Below, in pieces: positions 6,851 to 14,493 of a DNA stretch of 16,868 bases (positions within the stretch are counted from its first letter, which is position 1; every line of letters starts with the position of its first letter). This DNA comes from CAZLLV01 sp964560325 (GTDB taxonomy: Bacteria > Acidobacteriota > Thermoanaerobaculia > Multivoradales > DATKCC01), in assembly GCA_964560325.1 (NCBI GenBank), contig CAZLLV010000470.1, positions 1 to 16,868 on the forward strand. The letters run 5' to 3'. Below the pieces are notes generated by a model. The model ran no database searches. It was not told the origin of the DNA and saw only the letters and a list, made by a program, of their open reading frames with translations. The position numbers were made by a program, and so were the translations under genes.

Positions 6851-8443
6851 GTGACGAGCCGATCCCCGGAGAGGCTACTGACTCGATCCGGCCCGGATCG
6901 GCGGACCGTTCCTGCGTCGGCGGGGGAGATGCGCCGCGCCCGATCCATCTATGGTGTCTCCTGCGCGGTGCTGGCGCTGCTCCTGGGTGTTCAGACGCTG
7001 CTGCACCGGTGGGGAGCGGACGTCTGGGAGCACGCCGCGGTCGTCCACACCGTCGCCGAGAGCCTCGCCGACCCCGACCATCCGATTCTTCCCGTCGATG
7101 CGCCGCACCCGTTCATCGTCCCTTCCGCCTTTCTTGGCGCAGCCATCGTGGCCGGCACCGGCATGGCTCCCCTCGAAGCGCTGGTCCTGGTCGCAGGCCT
7201 CAACCTCTCCCTGCTGCTGGCGGGCATCTGGCTCTTCGTCACGGGGATCTCCTGCGGCAGCCAGTGGGTCCCCTCGCTGGCGCTCGCCTTTGCGCTCTTC
7301 CTCTGGGGCCTCGACCCATGGGGCTACAGCGGGTTCCTCCACCTGAATCAGATCGGACAGAGCCTCCCGTACCCGTCCGCCTTCGGGTTCGGCTGCGCCT
7401 TGCTCACCCTCGCTACGTACGGTCGATGGATCGAGTCTCCTGGAGCCGTCCGACTCGTGGCCTGCCTGGTCCTCGCCCCGCTGGTGATCCTGTCGCACCC
7501 GGTCGCTTCGATCTTGCTGTGCACGGGGGTGGCGGCTCTGCTCGTCAAGCATCTCCATCGGGTCTCGGCATGGGGCGGGGCGGCGGGGATGGGGCTCGCG
7601 AGCCTGGCGGCGACGCTACTCTGGCCGTACTACCCGTACTGGTCGCTGGTCGAGGCGTCCCCCGTCTTCGACGCCTCGAATCGCGTTCTCTACAATGGTG
7701 CGCTGCTGCGCACCGGGCCGTTGCTCGCCGGATTCGCCGTCGTGATCGGACGGCTCCGCCGAGACCGCCGAGACCCCCTGGCCCTGACGGTCCTCGGGCT
7801 GACGGGCATCTACGTCGCGGGCTTCGTGCTGGAACGGTGGAGCTTGGGCAGAGTCGTGAGCCCCCTCGCGTTCCTGCTCCAGGTCGCGCTCGCCGACTGG
7901 ATCGGCGCCCGGATCGGACCCTTCGTGAGGGGGATCACCGCTCCGGGGCTCCGCGGGCTGTCGACGCGCGCCGCGGCCGTCCTGCTCGTCGGCCTCGCCA
8001 TGGTGAACATGGCGCCGGGATTCGCCCGCACCCTTCCGCCGGCGCTCCTTCCTCGGGTCCTGGCCGAGGACGAGCGACTCGCCCCGATCGACCGACGTCA
8101 TCGCTTTCTCGCAGCGCATCTCGAGTCCGGGGATGTCGTCCTCGCCCGAGCCAAGACCGGGTGGCCCGTTCCGGCCTACGGAGGGAAGATCCTCGCTCCG
8201 GCTCACGCCCAAGCGTTCGTCGACACGACGGCCCTGCGCGCCGATGTCGAGGCCTTCTTCGCGCCTGATACCGACCGGGCCGCTCGCCGACGGATCGTGG
8301 ACCGTCACGATGCCCGATGGGTCCTGATCGACGCGGCGGACCCACTCGCGGCCCGGGTGCTCCCCGAGATCCGCAGGATGTCCGAGCTCGTGACCGAGGA
8401 GGAAGGTCTGTACCTCCTCTCCATCTCCGAGACCAGGCCGTGA
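6851..8443 (+). CDS. Polytopic membrane protein, GT-C-like
   Basis: A 530-aa protein with about 27 polar N-terminal residues, a first membrane helix at about 34-51, then some eight to ten further hydrophobic segments and a soluble C-terminal part of roughly 110 residues. Just after helix 1, the loop GADVWEHAAVVHTVAESL holds acidic residues (D57, E60). That is the place where GT-C glycosyltransferases keep their catalytic acid. The C-terminal part, with HRFLAAHLESGDVVLA and ARWVLID, resembles the extracytoplasmic domain that ends many GT-C-like proteins. I cannot assign a named family. It probably adds or transfers a lipid-linked sugar on the outer side of the membrane; a role as an assembly or polymerase protein is possible. 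GTG 6851 is used as start; ATG 6929 would remove the polar leader. It overlaps the next gene by 4 bp (GTGA at 8440). Confidence 0.75.
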   Translation: MTSRSPERLLTRSGPDRRTVPASAGEMRRARSIYGVSCAVLALLLGVQTLLHRWGADVWEHAAVVHTVAESLADPDHPILPVDAPHPFIVPSAFLGAAIVAGTGMAPLEALVLVAGLNLSLLLAGIWLFVTGISCGSQWVPSLALAFALFLWGLDPWGYSGFLHLNQIGQSLPYPSAFGFGCALLTLATYGRWIESPGAVRLVACLVLAPLVILSHPVASILLCTGVAALLVKHLHRVSAWGGAAGMGLASLAATLLWPYYPYWSLVEASPVFDASNRVLYNGALLRTGPLLAGFAVVIGRLRRDRRDPLALTVLGLTGIYVAGFVLERWSLGRVVSPLAFLLQVALADWIGARIGPFVRGITAPGLRGLSTRAAAVLLVGLAMVNMAPGFARTLPPALLPRVLAEDERLAPIDRRHRFLAAHLESGDVVLARAKTGWPVPAYGGKILAPAHAQAFVDTTALRADVEAFFAPDTDRAARRRIVDRHDARWVLIDAADPLAARVLPEIRRMSELVTEEEGLYLLSISETRP

Positions 8444-9630
8444 GAATCCTCGTCCTCGTCACCCACCCGATGACCGTACGGCTCCTGCTGCGGGGCCACC
8501 TCCGGTTCCTCGCCGACGCGGGGCACGAGGTCACGGTCGTCACCTCCCCCGGGCCGGACCTGGAGGGGCTGGCGGAGACAGAGGGCGTGGAGGTCCACAC
8601 CGTGGCCATGGCGAGGGAGATCAGCCCTGCCCGAGACCTCCTGGCGCTCGTCCGGTTGACCCGTCTCCTTCGACGGCTTCGGCCCGACCTCGTCAACGCC
8701 AGCACGCCCAAGGCGGGCTTCCTGGGCCTGCTCGCCGCTCGGTGGGCCGGAGTCCCGGCACGCATCTACACCCTGAGGGGCCTGCGGCTCGAGACGGCCC
8801 ACGGCCTCAAACGCCGGATCCTGCGCTGGACGGAGCGGACGGCCTGCTCCTCCGCCCACCGGGTCTTCTGTGTGAGCCCGAGCCTAAGGCGGCGCGCCAT
8901 CGAGCTCGGTGTGGCGGACCCAGAGAAGGCCTCCGTCCCCGGGGCCGGCTCGTCGAACGGGGTGGACGTAGAGCGCTTCGAGGCGGCCGTCACCGATCGG
9001 GAGCGGACGCGCACTCTTCGGACGGAGTTGGGCCTGCCCGGAGGAGCTCCCGTCATCGGGTTCGTCGGTCGGTTAACCCGCGACAAGGGGATCGCCGAGT
9101 TGGTGGAGGCCTTCGACCTCGTGAGCGTGGAGATGCCGGAGGTCCGCCTGCTCCTCCTGGGCGACTTCGAAGAGGGCGACCCGTTACCACCGGACGTGGT
9201 GGAGCGGCTCCGAGCCGACCCGCGCGTGGTGCGCCCCGGATTCGTGCCTGACACCGCGCCGTACTTCCCCCTCATGGACGTCCTCGCCTTCCCGTCGTAT
9301 CGCGAGGGGTTCCCCAACGCGCCACTAGAAGCCGCGGCGGCCGGTGTGCCCACCGTCGGCACGCGAGCCACCGGCGTGGTGGACGCCGTGGTACAGGGGG
9401 AGACAGGAACGCTGGTTCCGGTGGGGGACGGGACGGCGCTGGGGCTCGCGCTACTCGACTACCTGCGGGACGCGGAGCTCGCACGCCGACACGGAACCGC
9501 CGCCCGAGAGCGCGTGCGCCGGGCGTTTCGCCGAGAGATCGTCTGGCGCGCCTGGCATCGGGCGCTCTCGGAAGCAGCCCGCGGGGTCGGAGTCGGGCCC
9601 GGGGGCGCCGGCTCCGCCCGCCTCACGTAG
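8440..9630 (+). CDS. Glycosyltransferase family 4, CapM/PglA-like
   Basis: A 396-aa GT4 enzyme. The N-terminal domain begins MRILVLVTHP and contains NASTPKAGFLGLLAARWAGV (86-105) followed by ARIYTLRGLRLE. This is a pattern I associate with the CapM/PglA-like GT4 group, which adds the second sugar to an undecaprenyl-diphosphate-linked sugar. The donor domain has FVGRLTRDKG (208-217), LLLLGDFE (237-244) and the E-x7-E signature EGFPNAPLE (E289, E297), followed by TRATGVVDAV. GTG 8440 is preferred because it gives a GTGA overlap with the previous stop and places strand 1 at the N-terminus; the frame is open further upstream without homology. It may be the partner of the PglC-like enzyme at 13202. 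Its end overlaps the convergent gene by 8 bp, and no terminator fits between them. Confidence 0.92.
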   Translation: MRILVLVTHPMTVRLLLRGHLRFLADAGHEVTVVTSPGPDLEGLAETEGVEVHTVAMAREISPARDLLALVRLTRLLRRLRPDLVNASTPKAGFLGLLAARWAGVPARIYTLRGLRLETAHGLKRRILRWTERTACSSAHRVFCVSPSLRRRAIELGVADPEKASVPGAGSSNGVDVERFEAAVTDRERTRTLRTELGLPGGAPVIGFVGRLTRDKGIAELVEAFDLVSVEMPEVRLLLLGDFEEGDPLPPDVVERLRADPRVVRPGFVPDTAPYFPLMDVLAFPSYREGFPNAPLEAAAAGVPTVGTRATGVVDAVVQGETGTLVPVGDGTALGLALLDYLRDAELARRHGTAARERVRRAFRREIVWRAWHRALSEAARGVGVGPGGAGSARLT

Positions 9631-10975
9631 GGCCTCGAAGCCTGGCCCAGAGCTGGACGAGGCCCCGCCCCGAATAGAGCACGAGGATCGGCATGAGCGG
9701 CAGCCTGAAACGGCTGTACCCTTGTCCGGCGGACGTGACGACGAAATAGAGGAGCACGGTCCAAAGGAACAGGTCGACGGAGCCGATTCCGCGAGAAGAG
9801 AGCTGATTCCAGAGCCAAGAACCCAGCCCCGTATACACCGTAGCCAGGTAGAGGAGCGCAAAGAGGGAGGCGATCGCAGCCGCAGGCACGCGATAACGAC
9901 TCCAGTAGCCGGATCGCTCCAGCCGAACTCCGGCCATGCGCAACAGCGGCCCTTCGCCCGGGGCCAGCATCAGCAGGATGCCGCCTCGAACCTGGGACTG
10001 CACGAAGAGGAGGGGGTGCTCGAGGATGAGATCGACCGCCTGTTTCCTCCATTCCTCGTCCTGGGAGGGTGTCCATCCGGTGTCGAGGTGGTACTCCCGG
10101 TGCCCCTCTTCGAGTCCCAGATCGGCTCGGGCTCGCCTCAGGCTGGTTCCGTCCCGCTGAGCGACCACCGCGGCTCCACGGTAGTAGAGCAAGTTGAACC
10201 CTTCCAGAGCGCTGAACTGCTTGCTCCCGGTCAGCAGGTAGTTCCTCACCTGCCACCCTCCGACCCCGACGAGGTACGGCACACAGATCGCGAGCACGAC
10301 CAGGATCGAGACACGCCAGCTCCAGCGCCGAAGGATGGCGCTCGCGAGAATGCAACCGACGAGTGGCACGATCAAGTAGTACGAGATCGGGCGAACCAGA
10401 GTCGCGAGCGTGAGCAGAACCCCCAGAGTCAATGCCGATGGGCCTTTCCGATCGCTGGTGAGCAAGACGACGCCGGCGGCGAGCATGGCCGTGACGAGCA
10501 GCGTGAAGAGCGTGTCCGACATCAGCTTCAAGGAGTACGTGAACGACGCTACGTCGAGACTCGCCAGCAGCGCAGCAACGAGCGCCACCCGCGTCGACCC
10601 TAGCCGGCGAGCCATCCAGTAGACGAGCACGATCGTGCCCACGCTCAGGACCGTTTGCACGAAGATCGCTGCCGCGTGGCTCTCCCCGAGGAGTGAATAC
10701 GTCGAAGCCAGGAAGAGCGGGTAACCTGGGGTCCGGCCCGTCTCGGGAACGTCGGGGATTTCGGGATTCGGCGTGAAGGCGCGAAGGTCGAGAAGAGAGA
10801 GCGCGGACGAGTGGTAGGTCGCCGAATCCGGATCGAGAAACCGATCCGGCGTCTCGAGCAGGACCGCCCAGGCCGCCCATTTCAAGAGCAAGGAAAAAGC
10901 CACGATCGCTGTCAACGAGATCCATTCTCTCGAATCCAGAGCCGACGCCTGGCGCTCCGCCACTGAAGCTCTCAC
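9623..10975 (-). CDS. Membrane glycosyltransferase of the ArnT/PMT type (GT-C)
   Basis: A 450-aa integral membrane protein. After the first helix (about 20-40) comes the loop FLDPDSATYHSSALSLL, with D48 and D50 at the catalytic position of GT-C enzymes, then RTPGYPLFLA (81-90), a hallmark of the PMT_2/ArnT family. A SDTLF segment (153-157) and LVRPISYYL (193-201) follow, and SRFRLPLMPILVL closes the membrane domain. It would transfer a sugar from a polyprenyl-phosphate donor to a lipid, glycan or protein on the outer face. The GTG at 10975 is chosen because it overlaps the upstream stop by 4 bp (GTGA) and has GGAG at 10987-10984 with 8-nt spacing. The open frame continues upstream to 11908, but that part is antisense shadow of the neighbouring gene. 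The C-terminal stop overlaps the convergent GT4 by 8 bp. Confidence 0.88.
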   Translation of the reverse strand: MRASVAERQASALDSREWISLTAIVAFSLLLKWAAWAVLLETPDRFLDPDSATYHSSALSLLDLRAFTPNPEIPDVPETGRTPGYPLFLASTYSLLGESHAAAIFVQTVLSVGTIVLVYWMARRLGSTRVALVAALLASLDVASFTYSLKLMSDTLFTLLVTAMLAAGVVLLTSDRKGPSALTLGVLLTLATLVRPISYYLIVPLVGCILASAILRRWSWRVSILVVLAICVPYLVGVGGWQVRNYLLTGSKQFSALEGFNLLYYRGAAVVAQRDGTSLRRARADLGLEEGHREYHLDTGWTPSQDEEWRKQAVDLILEHPLLFVQSQVRGGILLMLAPGEGPLLRMAGVRLERSGYWSRYRVPAAAIASLFALLYLATVYTGLGSWLWNQLSSRGIGSVDLFLWTVLLYFVVTSAGQGYSRFRLPLMPILVLYSGRGLVQLWARLRGPT

Positions 10976-13080
10976 GGGAGGAGCTCCGGCCTGTGGCTCG
11001 TGCCAGACGTCGATGGGGATCCGGCGGCGCCGGGCCGCGATTGCGAGACCGCTCGGACTGGCGGGGACGTCCCCTCGAGGTCGAGCCGAGCCAGGCCTCC
11101 CGCTTCGGCTCGAAAGAACGATCGTTCGGGGAACAGCCGCATGAGCTCGGGGTTCCGTGCTCCGAGATCCCGTGCGTAGATGACCTCGCCCTCGGCCACG
11201 GGGACCGAGTTCTCCAGGAAGACCGAACGGAACTGCTGGTCGGAGACGAAGACGATCGCTCCCTCCACTCCCGCCGACCGCACCTGCTCGACGACCGAGC
11301 GGTCGAGCGTCCACCAGCGGTCGGAGCCGTAGAGCGCGCCCATGGGGACCCAGTTGAGGACCGCGGCGGACAGGACGCAGGCGAAGACCAAGGTGGCCGC
11401 TCCGGTCTCGGTGGCCAACGGCGAGCGTCCACCGAAGATCTCCCGCACGACGGGAGGGACGGACTCCACGCCACGCACGGCGAGAATCACCAGGGCGCCG
11501 GTCGCGAAATAGAGATACCGCGGTCCGAGCTCGAGCCCGATGTGGTACCAGGTGGCGTAGGCCAGGAGCCCGGCGGGCAGCAGGCTCGCGAGGAGATGAT
11601 CCCACTTCGTTCCGCGCCCCGTCGCGAACAGGAAGGCCACCGGGAGGAGGCTGGGGAGCGCCCATTGGAACAGGTACCGGTTCAGAAACTGTACTCGCAC
11701 CACCGAGTTGGGGAGCGCCTTCGAGAGATCGAACGCTCGCTCCTGCACCACCGCCTTCTCGTGCGAATAGCCCAAGGTCAACGGATCGCCGGAGATCCAG
11801 TAGTTCGAAGCCAGGAGCAGCCCGACGAAGCCGAGCGTCGCGGCGCAGACCGCCAGGAGAGGGGCTGCGTGGCGGCGCGGCGTGCGGACCAGGAGCCAGA
11901 GGGACCATCCGATGAACGGCAGGGCCAACGCCACCGCCGTGACGGGACGAACGTTCAGCGCCAGGCCGAGAAATAGACCGGCGAGCAGGCCCTCACGGAC
12001 CTTCGCGGTCCTTGTCGCTCGCGCGAAGAAGAGCAGGAAGGCGGTGCAGAAGACCAGACTGCTGGCATTGTTGTAGAACTCCGAGGACATGAAGACGAGG
12101 AACGGTGAGAGCACGCCGAACAGCGCGGCGAGCCGGCCCGTGCGCTCACCGAAGAGCTCTTTGCCCAGCAGGTAGAACAGGACGACTGCGAAGGCACCGC
12201 AGAGCGGATTGACGATCCACGGAAGGCCGAGCTCGAGACCGCCCGCCACCAGCGCGGTATGGCCAAGCGGGAACTGCGAGTACCACCGCCCGGAGTCGAT
12301 GACCATCGTCGCCAATCGGAAGAACTCCGGCAACGGAGGCGCCTCCGCAAAGAGTGAGCCCGAGGCCAGGATCCGGGCGTGGAACAGGTGCGCAATCCCG
12401 GTCGGGATCCGAGGACCTTCGGCGAAAAGTAGACGTGACAGGCCGGCCGTCAGGAGCAGCGTGCCAGAGAACAGGACCGAGCAGAATCGGTGGGGCGGGC
12501 TCTCGAGAACCGCCCGTTCGAACCGCGGCGCGATGCGCGCGACGAAGCCGTGGAGCGCCGGCCACGCAGCGTAGAGAACGAGCAGGAAGCCCGGGATCGC
12601 CAAGAGGTAGTACAGGTCGATCGCCAGCACGCTCCGGACGAGACCGACGGGCAAGAATCCGAGGAGCAAGATCGCCGATCCGGCGACGAGCCCGACCCAC
12701 CCGGGCCGCCGCCGGCCGAGCCTTCGAACGCCGTCGGCGAGCCACCGCCTTCCAGCCAGTTGACGAACGGCGGCGACCACGATGGCTCCCCCTACGACGA
12801 AGAGCAGAGACACCACCACCCAAAGCCCTCGACCGCTCGGCAGCGGCACTCTATCCAGGGCAGCGAATCCTGGGACCACGAGGCGTAGACGGTTGGGTTC
12901 CAGAGTCACCAGCTCTACAAGTCCGAGGATGTGGAGGTTGAGGAGCCAGGCAGCTAGAAGCAGGAGCACTCCGGTGATGCCGGCTACGATCCTCGCGACC
13001 TTCCCTCCCGCACGGAGCTGCTGGGGGTCAGACTCCGTGGTCTCGATAGGAGAGCCACGACGGGTTGGATCGAGTGTCAT
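10972..13080 (-). CDS. Large membrane glycosyltransferase-like protein (GT-C, PMT_2-like)
   Basis: A 702-aa protein with about 30 polar N-terminal residues and many hydrophobic segments. Residues about 30-210 hold four to six helices that look like an added N-terminal membrane module. The GT-C-like core follows: a RIPTGIAHLFHARILASGSL segment (224-243), GRWYSQFPLGHTALVAGG (264-281), LPWIVNPL (286-293), and LALNVRPVTAVAL (373-385). The C-terminal 100 or so residues are soluble. GRWYS.FP.GH and PW.VNP resemble a family of large bacterial GT-C-like membrane proteins of unknown donor. ATG 13080 is chosen over TTG 13134 because a promoter-like -35/-10 pair lies at 13134-13106 and the extra residues are not hydrophobic or family-like. 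No Shine-Dalgarno sequence is visible, so the transcript leader may be very short. It is translationally coupled to the ArnT-like gene (GTGA). Confidence 0.85.
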   Translation of the reverse strand: MTLDPTRRGSPIETTESDPQQLRAGGKVARIVAGITGVLLLLAAWLLNLHILGLVELVTLEPNRLRLVVPGFAALDRVPLPSGRGLWVVVSLLFVVGGAIVVAAVRQLAGRRWLADGVRRLGRRRPGWVGLVAGSAILLLGFLPVGLVRSVLAIDLYYLLAIPGFLLVLYAAWPALHGFVARIAPRFERAVLESPPHRFCSVLFSGTLLLTAGLSRLLFAEGPRIPTGIAHLFHARILASGSLFAEAPPLPEFFRLATMVIDSGRWYSQFPLGHTALVAGGLELGLPWIVNPLCGAFAVVLFYLLGKELFGERTGRLAALFGVLSPFLVFMSSEFYNNASSLVFCTAFLLFFARATRTAKVREGLLAGLFLGLALNVRPVTAVALALPFIGWSLWLLVRTPRRHAAPLLAVCAATLGFVGLLLASNYWISGDPLTLGYSHEKAVVQERAFDLSKALPNSVVRVQFLNRYLFQWALPSLLPVAFLFATGRGTKWDHLLASLLPAGLLAYATWYHIGLELGPRYLYFATGALVILAVRGVESVPPVVREIFGGRSPLATETGAATLVFACVLSAAVLNWVPMGALYGSDRWWTLDRSVVEQVRSAGVEGAIVFVSDQQFRSVFLENSVPVAEGEVIYARDLGARNPELMRLFPERSFFRAEAGGLARLDLEGTSPPVRAVSQSRPGAAGSPSTSGTSHRPELLP

Positions 13081-13105
13081 ATGTGGTGGAATCCGGTGGA
13101 TGAGC

Positions 13106-13134
13106 AGCGTACCCAGTGGACCCGCCACCGTCAA
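13106..13134 (-). promoter_or_regulatory. Candidate sigma70-type promoter for the minus-strand GT-C pair
   Basis: On the minus strand, TTGACG (13134-13129) and TACGCT (13111-13106) are separated by exactly 17 bp. The -35 matches 5 of 6 consensus bases and the -10 matches 3 of 6 (T, A and final T). The expected transcript start near 13099 would leave a leader of under 20 nt before ATG 13080, in line with the missing Shine-Dalgarno sequence there. The call is from pattern only. Confidence 0.4.
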
Positions 13135-13150
13135 CGCCGGCGCGCTGGCG
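13135..13150. repeat. Imperfect 16-bp palindrome in the divergent gap
   Basis: The sequence CGCCGGCGCGCTGGCG reads the same on both strands except for one mismatched pair (7 of 8 positions match). It lies between the two divergent genes and touches the -35 box proposed for the minus-strand genes, so it could be an operator. In DNA this GC-rich, such palindromes also arise by chance. Confidence 0.2.
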
Positions 13151-13180
13151 TATGCGGAAAGCCCGTCCAGTCGGGTCCGG

Positions 13181-13186
13181 TAGGAT
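13181..13186 (+). promoter_or_regulatory. Candidate -10 box for the pgl-like cassette
   Basis: TAGGAT matches the -10 consensus at 4 of 6 positions and is a common -10 form in GC-rich bacteria. It lies 15 bp before the ATG at 13202, which would give a nearly leaderless transcript; that start has only a weak GAGA upstream. No convincing -35 is present at the right distance (about AAAGCC at 13158-13163). Weak evidence. Confidence 0.25.
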
Positions 13187-13201
13187 CTCTACGAGACCCC
13201 T

Positions 13202-13855
13202 ATGAGACGCGACGCCTCCTTCTATCAGCGCCACGGCAAGCGAGCCTTCGACCTGGCGGCGGCCGGGGCGGGCGGTGCGCTGCTCGCGCCGCTCGCGGCG
13301 GTCCTGGCGCTCCTGGTCCGTCTCCGCCTCGGCTCGCCGATCCTCTTCCGCCACGTCCGCCCGGGCCGGGGCGGCGAGCCGTTCACCCTCTACAAGCTGC
13401 GCACCATGCGCGATCTGTTCGACGAAGCCGGCGAGCCGTTGCCGGACGCGGTGCGGCTGACGCGCTTCGGCCGCTTCCTCCGGCGCACCAGTCTCGACGA
13501 GCTGCCGGAGATCTGGAACGTGCTGCGCGGGGACATGAGCCTGGTCGGGCCGCGGCCGCTCCTGCTCGAGTACCTGCCCCGCTACACGCCGCGCCAGGCG
13601 CGCCGGCACGAGGTGCGGCCGGGCATCACCGGCTGGGCGCAAGTGCACGGACGCAACGCCATCCCCTGGGAGGAGAAACTGGAGCGCGACGCCTGGTACG
13701 TCGACCACGTGAGCTTCGGGCTCGACCTGCGGATACTGACCCGCACCCTCGTTCTCGTGCTCCGCCGCGAAGGGATCAGCGCCGAGGGGCACGCGACGGC
13801 GCCGAAGTTCGAGGGCGGTCGGCTCGAGCGCGACCTCGAGAGGTCGGGACGATGA
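13202..13855 (+). CDS. pglC: Undecaprenyl-phosphate phosphoglycosyltransferase, PglC-like
   Basis: A 217-aa monotopic phosphoglycosyltransferase that would transfer a phospho-sugar from a UDP-sugar to undecaprenyl phosphate, the first membrane step of glycan assembly. The single N-terminal hydrophobic stretch (about 15-42) is the re-entrant membrane helix of this superfamily. FTLYKLRTMR (61-70) follows, then the catalytic Asp-Glu dyad in TSLDELPEIWNVLRGDMS (D99, E100), LVGPRPLLLEYL, and RPGITGWAQVHGRN (139-152). The length matches the small PglC type rather than the longer WbaP/WcaJ type with extra helices. ATG 13202 is the only sensible start. It opens a tightly overlapping cassette with the acetyltransferase and aminotransferase that follow, as in pgl loci, which supports a diacetamido-trideoxy sugar as its substrate. 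The symbol is by similarity; the exact sugar is not proven. Confidence 0.9.
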   Translation: MRRDASFYQRHGKRAFDLAAAGAGGALLAPLAAVLALLVRLRLGSPILFRHVRPGRGGEPFTLYKLRTMRDLFDEAGEPLPDAVRLTRFGRFLRRTSLDELPEIWNVLRGDMSLVGPRPLLLEYLPRYTPRQARRHEVRPGITGWAQVHGRNAIPWEEKLERDAWYVDHVSFGLDLRILTRTLVLVLRREGISAEGHATAPKFEGGRLERDLERSGR

Positions 13856-14493
13856 CGCGCGCCGTCGCGGTGCTCGGCTCGGGCGGGCACGCCAAGGTGG
13901 TCGTGTCGACGCTGCGCGCCGCGGGTGTCGAGGTGGCGGCGCTGTACGACGACGACGCGTCGCGCTGGGGAACCGAGGCGGCCGGGATCGAGATCCGCGG
14001 TCCGATCGCGGCGGCGGCCGAGGACGGGCACCGGGAGGCGGTGATCGCGATCGGCGACAACCGGACGCGCCGTCGGATCGCGGGCGAACCGGCCCTGGCC
14101 GAGATGGAGTGGCGCACGGTGATCCACCCGGCGGCCTGGGTCGACCCGTCGGTCCGGCTCGGGGCCGGCACGGTGGTCTTCGCCGGCGCGGTCGTCCAGC
14201 CGGACGCGGTCCTGGGCGAGCACGTGATCGTCAACACCGGCGCCTCGATCGACCACGACTGCCAGGTCGCGAGCTTCTGCCACGTCGCCCCCGGGGCGCG
14301 GCTGGCAGCCGGCGTGACGGCCGAGGAGGGGGCGTTCTTCGGCATCGGCTCGGTGGCGATCCCGGGAGTCACGGTCGGCGCCTGGTCCACCCTGGGCGCC
14401 GGCTCCGCGGCGGTCCGGCCGGTTCCCGCCGGCGCCGTCGCCCTCGGCGTGCCGGCGCGGGTGGTGAAGCGCACCCGTGGGGAGTCGCCGTGA
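13852..14493 (+). CDS. pglD: Sugar O/N-acetyltransferase, PglD/NeuD family
   Basis: A 213-aa protein. Residues 4-35 form a small Rossmann-like nucleotide-sugar binding domain with VLGSGGHAKVV (7-17) and YDDD (32-35). From about residue 90 on come left-handed beta-helix hexapeptide repeats. The likely catalytic base is H135 in ASIDHDCQV (131-139), the same context as in Campylobacter PglD. PglD acetylates the 4-amino group of UDP-4-amino sugars; NeuD-like relatives acetylate other sugars. The order after a PglC-like gene and before a PglE-like aminotransferase favours the PglD role. ATG 13852 overlaps the preceding stop (ATGA) and has GAGAGG at 13838-13843. The end overlaps the next gene by 4 bp (GTGA). 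Confidence 0.88.
   Translation: MTRAVAVLGSGGHAKVVVSTLRAAGVEVAALYDDDASRWGTEAAGIEIRGPIAAAAEDGHREAVIAIGDNRTRRRIAGEPALAEMEWRTVIHPAAWVDPSVRLGAGTVVFAGAVVQPDAVLGEHVIVNTGASIDHDCQVASFCHVAPGARLAAGVTAEEGAFFGIGSVAIPGVTVGAWSTLGAGSAAVRPVPAGAVALGVPARVVKRTRGESP

Noticed and set aside
5503..8268. A 921-codon open frame across the sulfotransferase, deacetylase and membrane protein genes
   Set aside because: The translation is Arg/Pro/Ser-rich with no recognisable motifs. It is the out-of-frame shadow of three well-supported genes; stops are rare in DNA this GC-rich.
8317..8439. An extended N-terminus for the CapM/PglA-like GT4
   Set aside because: The extra residues overlap the end of the previous gene out of frame and precede a clean GT4 first strand (MRILVLVTHP). 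GTG 8440 gives the usual GTGA junction.
9459..11474. A 671-codon minus-strand frame
   Set aside because: It overlaps two supported membrane protein genes in another frame, and its translation is rich in Arg, Ser and Pro without membrane segments or motifs.
10976..11908. An N-terminal extension of the ArnT-like protein
   Set aside because: The extra residues are low-complexity, overlap the coding frame of the larger GT-C gene on the same strand, and the GTG at 10975 has both a Shine-Dalgarno sequence and a GTGA overlap.
13081..13134. A longer start (TTG 13134) for the 702-aa GT-C protein
   Set aside because: The TTG is part of a good -35 box with a -10 at 17 bp. The added 18 residues show no family character, and there is no ribosome binding site before it.
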